Shown here: positions 24,788 through 37,057 of the stretch, one piece after another
Numbering within the stretch: position 1 is the stretch's first letter
How the letters are laid out: every line of letters begins with the position of its first letter
Assembly: GCA_973895155.1 (NCBI GenBank)
Contig: OZ316897.1
Coordinates: 7,998,001-8,062,000 of the forward strand
DNA from: Marsupella aquatica
Lineage: Eukaryota > Marchantiophyta
DNA length: 64,000 bases
Direction of reading: 5' to 3'
Translations under genes and position numbers: made by a program
The notes under the pieces: generated by a model
What the model saw: the letters and a program-made list of their open reading frames with translations, nothing else
What the model was told of the DNA's origin: nothing
The model's database searches: none

Positions 24788-25886
24788 TACAGCTAGGAAC
24801 TGTCCTTGTGAGGTGGCAAGGCCAAGGTGGTAGCAAAGGACACAAGGAGGGAGGGCTGGCCTGTGGCAAGGGGTAGAGTCCTTGCCATTGGCAAACTATA
24901 CTCCTAGCCTGGAGTACAGCCAAGACAGGGGCCCAGTAAATCCAAGACTCAAGCCTCACCCCATATTTGCTAATATATATAGTTTGCCAACTATACTATA
25001 ATATTGTTGAAAGATACTGTTGAACTCAAAAAATGTTGTTGAGTAAAAGATATCATTGCACAAGTATGGGCTATGGAAACCACAAAAGCTTGACAAATAA
25101 AAAATAATGGTTTTTTTCTTAAACCTTAACCCCCACTTGTTCCCCCTTTTCAGTAGGGTATGCAAGAGGTTATGGGTTTTTTGGTCATTATTATATTCAT
25201 ATGCCCTTCGAGGGGCTGCCCTACATTGCGAGTGTGCCTCTAGCCCGACACCTTGCAATCAACACCCGTGTGCCATGCTCTTTACTATACCTCTGGGCAT
25301 TATTGTTTTTGTTTTTTGGCATTGAAAATGACAGTGCAAATGACTGTAAAAATCACCACAAATATTGGGAGAATAGTTTTTGAATATTGATTAGTGTATG
25401 CAATACTCTATTGACTAAAATACTATCTTCAACTATAATATTAAGTGATCTTGCCTTTTTCGTCCTTCATCCCATTATGAAATCCATAATAGGCGGGAAT
25501 CAAAACTGGCCGTTAGATATTTTAGAGTATTTTTGTATTCGTTTGATTATCACTTGCCCTTTCTGACGAGGCCTCCCACTCCCGTGCCTTCATTATGGAC
25601 CCCCCTCGTGATATACGTATATGGGCATCAATGCCCACAATGCCTTGCCGGCCCTCACGATGCCTCGCCCTCCCCTCGGTCCCTATGCGCTCGCCCCTGC
25701 CTCCCATCACCCGGCCCGACTCCCTATTGCCCGGCCCTCATTGCGCCGTGCAACGCACGGACATAGGGTTTGTCTTCAATATATTAAACTCTTCCTACCA
25801 ATATTACACAAAACTATGTTGACTCCATCACAATATTGAATATGTACAATCTTTCCTTGTATGGATGGACCCCATGTTAAATCTAC

Positions 25887-25962
25887 GTCAAGTTAATGCA
25901 GTCCATACACCAGAATATAAACCAGTCAAGTTAATGCGGTCCATACACCAGAATATAAACCA
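25887..25962. repeat. 38-bp tandem duplication, two copies
   Basis: The unit GTCAAGTTAATGC(A/G)GTCC with ACCAGAATATAAACCA is present at 25887-25924 and 25925-25962, with one visible A/G difference between copies. Confidence 0.88.
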
Positions 25963-27576
25963 ATACAGTATATTTGTGATCTACAAACCAAGTGCTTTGA
26001 ACGACATGTGTCTTGGTTTATGTTCTGATTGTACGGTTAACAAAGATTTAACGATTTAACACACAGTCATAGATCATGGAGGGAGGATCCTCCTTGATCC
26101 TCGTGCATTGGGTTAAAAAGTTGTTGTCTCATTTGATTCTTTATTGCTTGGACAATTGTGCAACTCTTTTTAAGTCACACTAAACTAAATTCACACTTTG
26201 GCTTTATTCCTTATCTTTGACCAGATTTCTCAATTTTTCTGCCCTGCAAATTTGAACAACGACCACACCATATTTTGGCGCAACCTCTTAATATAGTTCT
26301 TCATACATAATGTGGTAGTAGCCATTCATTGACCAAGATGTAATTTGAGTCCCATGTCACAATGGAACAAAATGTGCCTTTGCCCTTGGATAATGTACCT
26401 CTAGGTGACGGGAAGATTTTGTCACTCTTTTCTAGTGCAAGAGTTAATGCCCTAGAGGATGTGGTTGTTGCAGAACCTACTAGCAAGAGCAATGTTGCAA
26501 TTGTTGTGCAAATGTTTTTTTGCTATCTTGTGGATTTGGTTTTACTACTTGCTTTCTTTGGGACTCTACATCCTTGTTTTACCTTTTCATGCGACCATGT
26601 GTTGTTAGTGTAAAGCGGATGCCTTATCCCCAGGTTATGCCCTCATTGGTTTCTCTAGCAAGTTGGTGGTTCATTGTATGTGGCACTGCCTTACTCAGGC
26701 ATTCACTACTATGGGGAGGGCAAAGATTGTTTGTTTGAGGGCCTGTAGACATATCAATCTTCATGCCCCTCCTATGCAGTTCACTCTTGAGCTTTACCAG
26801 GGGTTTTGTTTCCTATATGGCTTCCTGTTGGGTTGGGTTTCAGAGTTGATTTTCATGTGAGCGGCCCTATGTTTTCCAGCCCTCAACTTCACGCAATCAT
26901 GGCATAGAAGTACTCACTGAGATTATTGTGGTAAATCTTCCTTGTCTGGCAGAGCTTATGTGCACCAGACAAACTAAGTGCGTAACCAAAGGCCAGCGCC
27001 GGAAAGTTTCCCGCATTTGAGGTCCCATCCTTTCAATTTCAAATAGAACTAAATGTGTCCGGCATAACCTGTAGTGGGCAACTACAACGAGGGAATCCAA
27101 ACACAAGGGCAATCATCACAAGTAGCAGGGACAAGGTTTATTTTTTCCCCACAAAGTTTGCAAGTGCTTAGGGCCGAATTCATTTGCCTTGATATAGCCA
27201 AACCTATCCAACAGACAACAGACATTCTACTTTGGAATATGCGCCACTGTCAGGGCAACGCACAAGGGAGGACAATACCCAGGGATCCGGCAAGGACCAG
27301 TACCATGCAGGAAGGAGAGAGGGGTCCAACCCTCTCTTCCACACGAAAATACACATACACATACCCTCCACACACGAGCATGCGTGGGGATTGAACAACC
27401 AGTACTCCCACCACTACAGTCACCCCACCCACACAAAAACACACACACACATGGGTGGGGTTGAAGCTAATCCCCTCACAAACTTTAGAGCCAAATTCTT
27501 CAGGGCTCCATAAGTGGAAGTTGGCCCATAGTTTCTTTGCTAGACTTTTGACCTTGTTTGGCCCTTTTGTCTTCCT

Positions 27577-27711
27577 GGGGATTTCCTCTTGTTTTACCTC
27601 TATTGGGTCTCGATTTCCACTTGTTTTACCCCCCTTATTGGGCCTGGGGATTTCCACTTGTTTTACCTCTATTTGGTCTCGATTTCCACTTGTTTTACTT
27701 ATTGGGTCTCC
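27577..27711. repeat. 69-bp tandem repeat built of two sub-units
   Basis: GGGGATTTCC at 27577 recurs at 27646. Within each unit the phrase GATTTCCACTTGTTTTAC repeats after GGTCTC, so four related sub-units of about 30-38 bases can be seen. The array gives open frames in several registers on both strands, which are not evidence of genes. Confidence 0.75.
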
Positions 27712-28095
27712 TGCATTTGGGATCCTGTCTCCCAATTTGACATCTTCTTGTTCTTCGGCAATGTAATAACCAGGTACGCAGCTACTTATTTTAGGTTGAA
27801 GCATTGCAGAATCATAGTTTTACCAACACTCAATCAGTTTTCAGTCATCTTCGAATTTGACAACTAAATTGCTACCACAATTTTCTGCAATGTTGGCTCC
27901 TGCAGTTGATTTTGACGTCTCGTGGGCAATCGGAGCTCCTGGTTTTTGCCATCGACCATCTGAAGAAAACTGAGAATCTGCATAAGCTCGACCGGTTTCG
28001 TCCCCACTCTCCTGCGATTTCTCCCTGCGGACGGACAGACAAGAATTCTATTCGGGAGAGCTCTGTTTTCTCTCGCGAACAGCAACTTCTTCAAC

Positions 28096-31000
28096 ATGTT
28101 TCTCACAAGGTGTACTCCCTTTGATTCTTTGTGCTTTCCATATACATCTCTGTCTATCGCTGCCTCTGACCCCTGTATGCTTTATACCCTGGACAAAATC
28201 ATGCTTAATATCTCTGTGGTCAACATCTCCATGATTTTCACTCATTTCTTTCTTGTCGACCCCTTGTTTTTAGGCTTTGTGGCACAAATGACACTAAGAA
28301 AACCGTTAGATTTCGACATGGGCCGGGGATAGTTAGTGCATTAGGGCAAGAGAACGAGGGACATACAGAAATAGTTAAGTCAAAGGTGATGAGGTTGGCG
28401 AATCAATGTTCATCTCAGGGGAATTGAATAATCGCTGCTCATGAGTCGGAGGTTTGAGTATTTTTAGGGTAGTGGGTTTCTTTGTCGTTGCGACATATCC
28501 CTGTTAGTCTGGTGACATAGATCAGTCTGACCGAATTGTGTGTCATTCCGTAGGAACGGGTTTAGGTCGTCGAGGTCAATTGTATGGGTAGGTCGACATC
28601 GGACATCCTTTGTTTCCGTGACGGAGGTTCTTGCGAGTAAATGTTTCGGAATGTTTTGATACCTCTTCTCAGCTTCCTTGTTCCTCTTTCTGTTCTCAGG
28701 TCGCAATTATGAATCGAGCATTGGATACGTTGACTTTCTTATTTCACCACTTTAATTTCCATATCTCTTTGTGATACGTTGTACCCTGGTAGCTGGAGTC
28801 TATCGCCAAACCCTCTTTTTTGAACCAAGTGACTTCTGTCAATATTATTCCAGGAATGAGGGAAAGTGGTCCTAGTGGAAATAAGGAAAACAGAGTACTT
28901 CTCCCTGTAAATAAATGGTTTTCCGGGCCTTTCTGGTAGGAATGATGCCCAGGATTTTGCTTCAGGGACAACTGTCTTGGGCGTTATTGATCCTAACCGA
29001 AGCTCCGCTATCGACGCGTCGTGGTTGTTGAACCCGATGGAAATGTCAGTGTGATATGTACATTTACTTGCGATGTGTTCAAGAGGATTGTAATTACAGA
29101 ATTCTCAACTTTTGGCCGTTGTCCCCTGATCCTAAATTCTTTGTTCTATGCAGGAGCGAGTATGACAGGGGAGTCAATACTTTCTCACCTGAAGGGCGCC
29201 TGTTTCAAGTGGAATATGCAATTGAGGCTATTAAGGTATATCAGAGACCGTGTCTAGATTATGCCTACGGTATCCTATCACGATCTGGTTTAGTTTCTAT
29301 TGAAAGGAGCGTTGTACCGTCCTCTCTGCATTACTCCTATTTGCTGAAGGACCTAGCCTGTTCAGTAGTGCCTTATCCATGTTCCATCTATAATCTTCCT
29401 TCGAGCTATGAATGGTTACGGTCTTCCTCGGGAGATTGAACATCGCTTGAACTTAGTGTCTCACGGCAGCTGTTTTAGTTTCATTTCATACTGTTGGGTG
29501 CTACTTCCTTCATAATAGAAGCAATTGGTCTTGCTTGTTTTTCTCTGTGCAGCTTGGATCAACTGCCGTGGGTCTAAAGACTAAGCAAGGGGTGGTTCTT
29601 GCTGTTGAGAAGCGAATTAGCTCGACCCTTCTTGTAAGTTATCATCTCTTTGCGATTGATATTTCAGGCGTTCTAGGCGCTACTAGTAAATTCTAAACTT
29701 GAGATGGTTTCCATTCCACAACTATGATTGTACTTGTAGACGGTTTCCAGAGGTCAACGATTCGTCACGAAAAGATTTTCAAGTAAGACGGACATGGCAA
29801 TTTATTTTCTCACCGATGGGATCAAAGTGGCTGCAAAGTATCATTTTTCTTTACCTCAATGGGGCATGTCAGTATAAATTGCGAACAAGGAGACCATTCA
29901 TGGTATTAGCTCTAATGAAGGTCTCATATCGATGATGGTTCAGACCACATGTGTCACAAAATTTATGAAAGACCTGTGAAGACGAAGAGAACAATCCTCC
30001 GGAAATAAAGTTGGGGTTTTGGTGTCGCCTCACATGAGTCTATTGGTGTTGTTCTGCGGTTTCAATGTGTAGGAGCCTAGCAGTGTTGATAAGATTATGG
30101 AAATTGATTCACATATTGGATGTGCAATGAGTGGACTCACTGCCGATGCTCCTACCCTGATAGAGCATGGACGTGTTGAAACTCAGGTATGCGTTCGGAG
30201 TATACACCAATCTTCACGGTGGACATTCAAACTATTTTTGCAGTTTGTCTTCTGGAAACATCGTCGAGCTTAGTTGTGCTGGTTGTGTTGATTGCATTTG
30301 AAAAGAAATCATTTCTAGTTATTTTGCATCTTTCCTAACGAACGTCCACTTCTCGGTCGCTATCTTCTTTGTCCGTCACTAATTAGATTTTTCCGCTCAA
30401 ACAATGCAGAACCATAGATTCTCGTACAATGAGCCTATGAGCGTTGAGTCGACAACTCAAGCATTGTGTGACCTTGCTCTGCGCTTTGGTGAGGGTGATG
30501 AAGACTCTATGGTATGTTTTCGAAGACCAAATCTGTTATCATGTGCTTAAGAGTGCGCATTTTGTGTACACTGCCACTATTACCTTCAAGCAACTGCCTT
30601 GAATTGAGAACAAAGGATGAACGGATTTAATAGGTGGGCAAACTATTGTGATGTGGTTGGCTTGCTGACATGGGAGTGGATGGTGTTTGTAGATATGTTA
30701 AAGTATCGAGTACACTCTTATATACAGTTTAAGAGATCCGATTTCTTATGTTCTCTGGATGTCCTTACTGCAGTCACGACCGTTTGGAGTTTCACTCCTC
30801 ATTGCTGGTCATGATGAGACAGGTCCTTGCCTGTAAGTATTTGGCTCACTTCGACTTAAAAAAAAATTTAATGGAGCTTTACCAATTGTAAACACCAGGC
30901 TCGATCGATGTAAGACAGCAGCACTAGGAAAGCTGTCAAATCAATGCGAGTGAAGGAGAGTGCATCACACTTGGTCGGCCTGATGAATGCTCCTCGTTGC

Positions 31001-31551
31001 TCATGACTGACCTGAGGACATTGTGCTGTGCCTGGTAGATACCACACAGATCCATCAGGTACCTTCTGGCAGTGTAACGCCAAGGCCATCGGATCTGGAT
31101 CAGAGGGCGCTGACTCGTCCCTTCAGGAACATTATAATAAAGTGAGTCACTCGTCGCTTCTATTCGAGGTCCAATTTCACTAGTGCTGTTCACCATCAGA
31201 AATTCTCTCGGCCACCTGTTTTGACAAATGCAAGGAATGACTGGATGCCAGGACATGACTTTGAAGGAAGCTGAAACTCTAGCTTTATCTACGTTGAAGC
31301 AGGTTATGGAGGAAAAGGTAGCTATCCCTGTCTATCTTCACAACCTCCTACTTCTAAGGGCAATATGTTAACCAAACCGTGAACCTATTTTTTGGTGTTT
31401 GGGATGCTTGTTTGTGTCCAACGTGTGGGAGCTCCAATCTCGTATTCGTGGTATACAGGTAACAGCTTCCAACGTGGACATCGCCAAAGTTGCCCCAACG
31501 TATCACCTCTACACCGCAGCAGAAGTTGAAGAAGTCATTGGTCAGTTGTAA
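28096..31551 (+). CDS. PAE: 20S proteasome subunit alpha type-5, nine coding exons
   Basis: One of the seven alpha-ring subunits of the 20S proteasome core, which degrades ubiquitinated proteins in cytosol and nucleus. Exons are 28096-28109, 29154-29235, 29553-29633, 30073-30186, 30410-30511, 30774-30832, 31039-31141, 31252-31317 and 31459-31551; every junction is in phase and the total is 237 residues, the usual plant length. The first coding exon is only 14 bases (ATG to AG|G), giving MFLTR before [20 protein letters not shown], the alpha-type N-terminal signature. Other family motifs are [64 protein letters not shown] and [14 protein letters not shown]. Alpha subunits lack the catalytic N-terminal Thr, and none is present here. 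All exons are intact and the gene looks functional. The next gene downstream is panC on the same strand, 3.4 kb away, with no functional link. Confidence 0.97.
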
Positions 31552-32559
31552 TGAGAGCGAGAAATGTTCAACTTGTTCTCTTCTCAGAAATCATAGTTCA
31601 TTTGGCTGCAAATTCAAAGGACTGTAGAAAGTGTAGCCTTCTTGGAAGCGTTCCAAAACTTTGGACTTTCCACAATTTATGTGATTAAATGGAGAAGCAG
31701 TTTTTTGCAGTGTTTACAGTGGTGGATACATGTGATGGTTCTGTTTTTTTAGTTTAACCGCGTATCTGAGGTCCCCTGAGTGAAGGATTGCAGCGCATTT
31801 TTGGGGGTTAAATTCCCTTTCCTGCCAGCCAGTTCTTCCCAAAGGCACTCGTTTGTGGCACAATAAATGCCAATCGTCATTAACATCATCGCAGAGCAAG
31901 ACATGGCTCACTGGAGGAAAATCAATGGTTGAAATTTGAGAGCTAGAGATGGCTCCTGTGTGAAAGATCAATTTTAGGAAGATCTTTGGTTGAAATTTCA
32001 TCTCTCTGAAACAAAGAACAACAATGGTCATATCCACTCCTCACGTAAAGCCAGCAACAGCAGCAAGTTTGAACGTTGCAGCTGAGAATGTAGAAGGTCC
32101 TGGTTTGAGTATTCGGTAGACCTTTTGAAGAAGAAATACTTAAGCTGATAACGATGCCTAAATCTCTCTGTCCAAGGTTACAGATCAACAACACTAAATC
32201 GATGGCACTGAGAGCAGAGCGTACAGACGCAGATGATATCATTGCTCCTTGAATCAGGACATTCTGGCACAAGCAAGATGGATATAGGAAGAAGGGCTTC
32301 CTAGACCACTAGTGACAGCATCTGGAGACAAAGAGAAGTGTTTAAAAGTCTCCATTTGTAGCTTCTTGTATTTCCCTACGATAATATGAAAAAACTTGTC
32401 CAGAGAGACTCCACTTTTCACTTTCTATCTCCTCGGCTTCCTCTTAGATGATCCTCTAGTTCCATGTTTTCAGGAAAACAAATTAATAATAGTTATTTTG
32501 TAGTACCACAGGAGCATCCAGAAGATGCGGTGTTTCAAGACAAAACTCCACAAAGAAGT

Positions 32560-32725
32560 CTAGGAACATCCAAGTGACACAGGTGTTTTCAGAGGAAAGT
32601 TCAGGAGTTGGAAGTCTAGGCAGGACAAATAAACATTGAAAACTAGGAACATCCAAGTGACATAGGTGTTTTCAGAGGAATCTTCAGGAGTTGGAAGTCT
32701 CGGTAGGACAAATAAACAGTGAAAA
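32560..32725. repeat. 83-bp tandem duplication, two copies
   Basis: CTAGGAACATCCAAGTGACA at 32560 recurs at 32643, each followed by AGGTGTTTTCAGAGGAA, GGAGTTGGAAGTCT and GGACAAATAAACA. A handful of base differences separate the copies. Confidence 0.85.
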
Positions 32726-34093
32726 CGCCAACAAGAAAATGCATGTATCCTAAAAGTAGAGGACTGAGCCAATGCGCGCATGAGCGCATCCCAGAATCGG
32801 AAGATTAGAAACATTTTGGGGAGGCTCATGAACTGAGCAGGCAAAAGCAAGAAATCAGGTGTTGAGATATCTTGTAGGGCCTACACTGCTCATGTCGTAG
32901 CTTGTCCACCATTGGGTACCGATCTCACATCGGCTTTGGTGTGAAATTTGTAGATTGAACTTCTATCCAATTAGTATCCCAAAATGATCGACAGAAAGGT
33001 CTGATACACGAGAAGGAAACGTCTCATTCTGCTGTCCTTGCGATCTCCTTCTCTTTCAGATGTACCATAAACCAAAGAACCCAAATAAGAACAGACGGAA
33101 TTTAGTTCGAAACAGGTAGCGGGTAACTTTCGAAGAGGAATTGCAATACACTACAGATTCTTGCTTCTTAAAGGGCAGCTTACGAGTGTCAGTCAAGATT
33201 CAAAGTTTCACTAAGAAGAAAGCATTTGTAGGAATCGTCACTCAATCATCCCAACTAGTGCTGAATGAAGTATGAATTTACTAAAGATTTCTGTCAAGAT
33301 CACATAGTCGCCTCGACCACAATTTGAGAGGATTACCGAGGAAGTGATTGACCAATGCTGATCAATGAGAAACTGTAGCAAGTGCATTCCACTCTAGCAA
33401 CAGGCTGTGAAGACATTTCAGGCTCTAACAGACTAGAAAGAGAGTATGCAGGTGTGGGAATGTTTGCTCCCCTCGTAACGGAAGAAAATCAAAGAACAAA
33501 ATGGAACGACTCAGAGATGGCGCAAAACTTGAAGTGCTGATCTCAAGACCGGAGAAGATTGAAAAACCAGACATTGTATGAAAGATGGTGCCAATGACGT
33601 ATGCTGCTCGACTGACAACAAAGGAGGACTGAAGGGGCAATCCCAGCGAGCAAGAGCAGCATTTACCGGTCATTTTCGCTGGCCTAATTTTTTTCTCGTA
33701 TGTACTGCTAGGAGCTCATTTGGGTGCTGCCGGAATGCGCAACGGCGGCTTCGAAGTATGGGCGGATGGCTTTTTCGGGCAGGGTGGCTTCCAAGGATTG
33801 GGTTGTGTGCCTTCGAAGAAAGTTCGATAGTTTCTTTTTGGAGTTTCAGTAGATGCATGAATATTTCCATTGCATTGCTTGCCCGAAAATGTCGAAGTTC
33901 AGTTTTCAGAGGGGATGGTTTCATTCAGGTCGCCTGTTCCTGGAAAGCTCATTTTTACAACCCTTTCGCGAAGATTGAGTGACAAGACACGCCCCAGATA
34001 CCATTTCGCCAAAACACAAGACGACCCTTCGTGGGAAACTCATTTATTGTTTCCCTTCAATGCTGCCCATTATCCCGCAGCTGCACAGAGAAT

Positions 34094-34215
34094 GTGAATG
34101 CGCGGATCCATGTAATAATGGCACAATTCGCTTCAACCCAACAAGAGTACCAGAGAAGGTGAATGCGCGGATCCATGTAATAATGGCACAAATTGCTTCA
34201 GCCCAACACGAGTAG
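34094..34215. repeat. 65-bp tandem duplication, two copies
   Basis: GTGAATGCGCGGATCCATGT with AATAATGGCACAA occurs at 34094 and 34159, each followed by TTCGCTTCAACCCAACA or ATTGCTTCAGCCCAACA. The second copy is slightly shorter at its end. It lies about 0.7 kb upstream of panC. Confidence 0.85.
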
Positions 34216-34926
34216 CCCAGCGGTAGCAGTCTCCCGGGAAACAACCTCTTCGCGAAATTGTCGCTGTGTCTTGTATGCCCGAACTTTTCGGGGGAGATCA
34301 CCTGAAAGCCAGTGTGAAGCCAGTGTCCGGAGCCCTACCTGGTCGCGATACTCGCAGCTGGGTCAACATCAGCTAGACCGTAAGGAGACCAACACATTTG
34401 TTTGTCGAAGGAGAAGGACGCGAAAACGGAGGTGTAAGGACAGACGACGACGGCGAGTCTGCTAATGCAATTGGGCAGGAAGGCCGGGTATAAGAGAGGG
34501 GAGGGAGGAGGGAAACAAGGGAAGTGCGATGAGAGGCAAGGATCCGAGGACACAGGATTGGTTGGTTGGACGGATGAGCTCGTCGTGAAGGAGAGCAGCA
34601 ACAGAAGAAGAAGTGGAGGTGGGTTGATCTTTCTTGGTCTGAGTGTGAAATTCCGGAATTATACGACGTCAAGTACAGAAATTTGTTCTCGATCTGACTA
34701 GTAGGGCTGTTGGACACTCTAAGAAGTTGAAATAGTTTAGTGATTTGACACCTATCGAAGTGATTTGTAGAGAGCCAATGTTTTCCCAATCTTGCGCTGG
34801 ATTCTGTGATCTCTCACGGTGGCGAATTCAAAATATAACGAGATGGAGTTCGGATTCTTATAGACGATTTGCAGTAGAAGGCAAGAAAGCGTCAGTGGCC
34901 CCTGAAAAGACGGCTGCGAAATAGGA

Positions 34927-37057
34927 ATGAGAAACGAGATGAAGGTGATACGGGATAAGCAGGAGATGAGGAACTGGACCCGAGCGACGAAGAGAGGTGG
35001 TGAGCGAGTAGCACTGGTTCCGACCATGGGATCGTTGCATGAAGGCCATCTATCTCTGGTCCAGATAGCCAAGGCCCGTGCGGAACGCGTTGTTGTGTCC
35101 ATTTACGTGAATCCCGGACAATTTGCACCTGGAGAAGATTTCGGCACCTACCCTCGCAACTTTGAAGCTGACTTGGAGAAGCTGAAGGTCTGTGCATCTC
35201 CCTCTCCTTTCCCGTCCGTGGGTCTTGTAGCTCTCCCTTGGGAAAAAGTACGCTGGATCTTCTTCGTTACAGTTCAGTGTGAAAAGTGAGTTCTGTTTTC
35301 TTGTTGAGGTATTTTTTCAAGAATCAACTTAGGCTGCAGATCAGCCACTCGTTGTTTAGAAATTCTCGACTCTTTAAAATCTAATGAAGTCTCTACTTGT
35401 TTTTCCTAACTTTCCAATGTGGACTTGACCTCCTACCCAACGTCTACTTCCATGGTGGACTTTAGCTCTTAACCTACTCTCCAAGTTGACCTCCTTTGTA
35501 GCAGAGAAATGAATGGCAGGTAATGAAGCTCCGTAATCCCGCACACGATGTATTCGAGCAATGTTTAATTCCGATTTAGTAAACTTTCCTATCTTGCTGT
35601 TTTTGTGGCAGCGGTTCGAGGTAGATGTGATCTTCAACCCATACGATCTATACATTCGAGATGAGTCAGCAGATGAGGATAATAGCAAATTCAGGAGAGA
35701 TGGGGAAGATGTCAAAGGGACGAATGGGGAAAGTGTGCCTTCAATTGCTGGAGATGAATATGGTACAGGGCACGAAACCTGGGTCCGAGTTGAGAGACTT
35801 GAGAACCACCTGTGTGGAAAGAGCAGACCGATCTTCTTCAGAGGAGTTGCAACTGTGGTCACCAAGCTTTTCAATATTGTCGAGCCGGATGTGGCTGTTT
35901 TCGGAAGGAAGGATTTCCAGCAGTGGCGTGTCATCTGCAACATGGTACCATACGTCACCAATCTACGACTGAAGCAATCTGATGAACAGTCGAAGCATTC
36001 ATCCCTTCCACATACAATTTCCGTGTCTTTTGTGGTTCCCAATTTCGACATCTCCTGATTGACCTGCATAACTTTGCTCTACAATGCGCAGGTACGAGAT
36101 TTGGACTTTGGCATAGAGATTATTGGGGCACCTCTTCTTAGGGAGCCCGATGGGATTGCCATGAGTTCTCGAAATGTGCGGCTGACTTCTGAAGAACGAC
36201 AACAGGTGAGTCTTCTTATAACCACAATACGGTTCAAAGCTAGAGAGCTTGCAGGTGTTCTGTGCCTGTTGTTCTCCAATGATTTTCATTTTTGCTTCCA
36301 CCATGTGTATGTCAAGAATGCAACGGTACGTGCTTGCCTGCGGTGAAGTTCTCATTGATGCAATTTGTCACCCCGATCAACAGGCTTTGGCCATCAGCCG
36401 TTCCTTGAAAGAGGCAGAAGAATTAGTTAAGGGAGGTGAGACTAATGCAGCAAAACTGACAGCTCTGGTATACAATGCTATCACTGCAGCAAGCGGCCGA
36501 GTGGACTACGTAGAGGTGGGGAATTACCCTTCCCCTCCGTTGATACTAGGGAAGAATATACTGAGCTTTTCAATCCATTGCTATCGACATCTTGTGAAGG
36601 AAGAACGAGCAGAAGTCATATGGTAGACAAAACCTTTTATTCCAGTTGTTAATGGCATCATTCACAAGACCTCCTCTTGACCTACACCTTCTCCACTTCA
36701 TGCGCATCTTTCGTTGTGTCGCTACTGGACATGAATAATGTCCACTCACTGTTCGAGCCCATTTTATTTCATGCCATCACTGATCTTTAGTTCAGTTCCC
36801 TGGAATGACATACCTTCTAACATCCTCTAATGATCATTTAAATGAATGCGTCGTTTCTAGGGACATATTAGTCAGTTGTTGAATTTGATGTCCTCCAATG
36901 ATCATTCTAATAGATGAGTTGTCAAATTGTTCAGATGGTGGAGCAAAATTCGCTGAGACCAGTAACGGTACTTAACGCGCCTGCTGTCATTGCTGTAGCA
37001 GCACATTTTGGCAATGCAAGGTTGCTTGACAATATTGAACTTCAGCTACCATCATGA
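34927..37057 (+). CDS. panC: pantothenate synthetase (pantoate--beta-alanine ligase), five exons
   Basis: Condenses pantoate with beta-alanine using ATP, the last step of pantothenate (vitamin B5) synthesis, on the way to coenzyme A. Exons are 34927-35187, 35612-35944, 36092-36205, 36384-36515 and 36935-37057, all phase 0, giving 320 residues. Motifs in order: [15 protein letters not shown] with the HxGH ATP-binding motif, [41 protein letters not shown], and [13 protein letters not shown] in the position of the family's KMSKS-like loop. Exon 2 holds a charged insert of about 45 residues between NPYDLYI and [10 protein letters not shown], as in plant enzymes and absent from bacterial PanC. There is no obvious transit peptide, fitting a cytosolic enzyme. 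Translation could begin at either Met in [11 protein letters not shown] used the first. The donor after exon 1 (GTCTGT) is weaker than the others. Nothing suggests loss of function. Confidence 0.95.

Larger units (their letters stand above)
21951..28095. other. 6.1-kb repeat-rich intergenic tract
   Basis: No gene was supported here. The tract is a patchwork of tandem duplications (104, 39, 56, 38 and 69 bp, entered separately), a degenerate AAAGATGTnnAGGTGA array with a CCGTGCGTTGCAC terminus, and a C-rich block ending in CCGTGCAACGCACGG at 25746-25760. The right end must hold the promoter and 5' leader of the proteasome gene. The 184-codon minus-strand frame at 27250-27804 only reads through a minisatellite and CA-rich DNA. 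Confidence 0.5.
31552..34926. other. 3.4-kb intergenic tract
   Basis: No gene was supported between the proteasome gene and panC. Two tandem duplications (83 and 65 bp) are entered separately. Open frames up to about 138 codons on either strand are low-complexity or repeat-derived and match no family I know. The last few hundred bases, with purine-rich GGGAGGAGGGAAAC-like runs near 34,500, presumably include the panC promoter and leader. Confidence 0.5.

Noticed and set aside
26362-26860. Plus-strand frames with hydrophobic stretches resembling transposon remnants.
   Set aside because: Overlapping short frames with no identifiable motif and no flanking element ends; too weak to call.
27250-27804. 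184-codon minus-strand frame.
   Set aside because: It translates the 69-bp tandem repeat and a CA-rich tract, so the long frame follows from the repeat period being a multiple of three.
34373-34789. 138-codon minus-strand frame upstream of panC.
   Set aside because: Low-complexity Ser/Pro-rich translation of purine-rich leader DNA, with no homology or splice logic.
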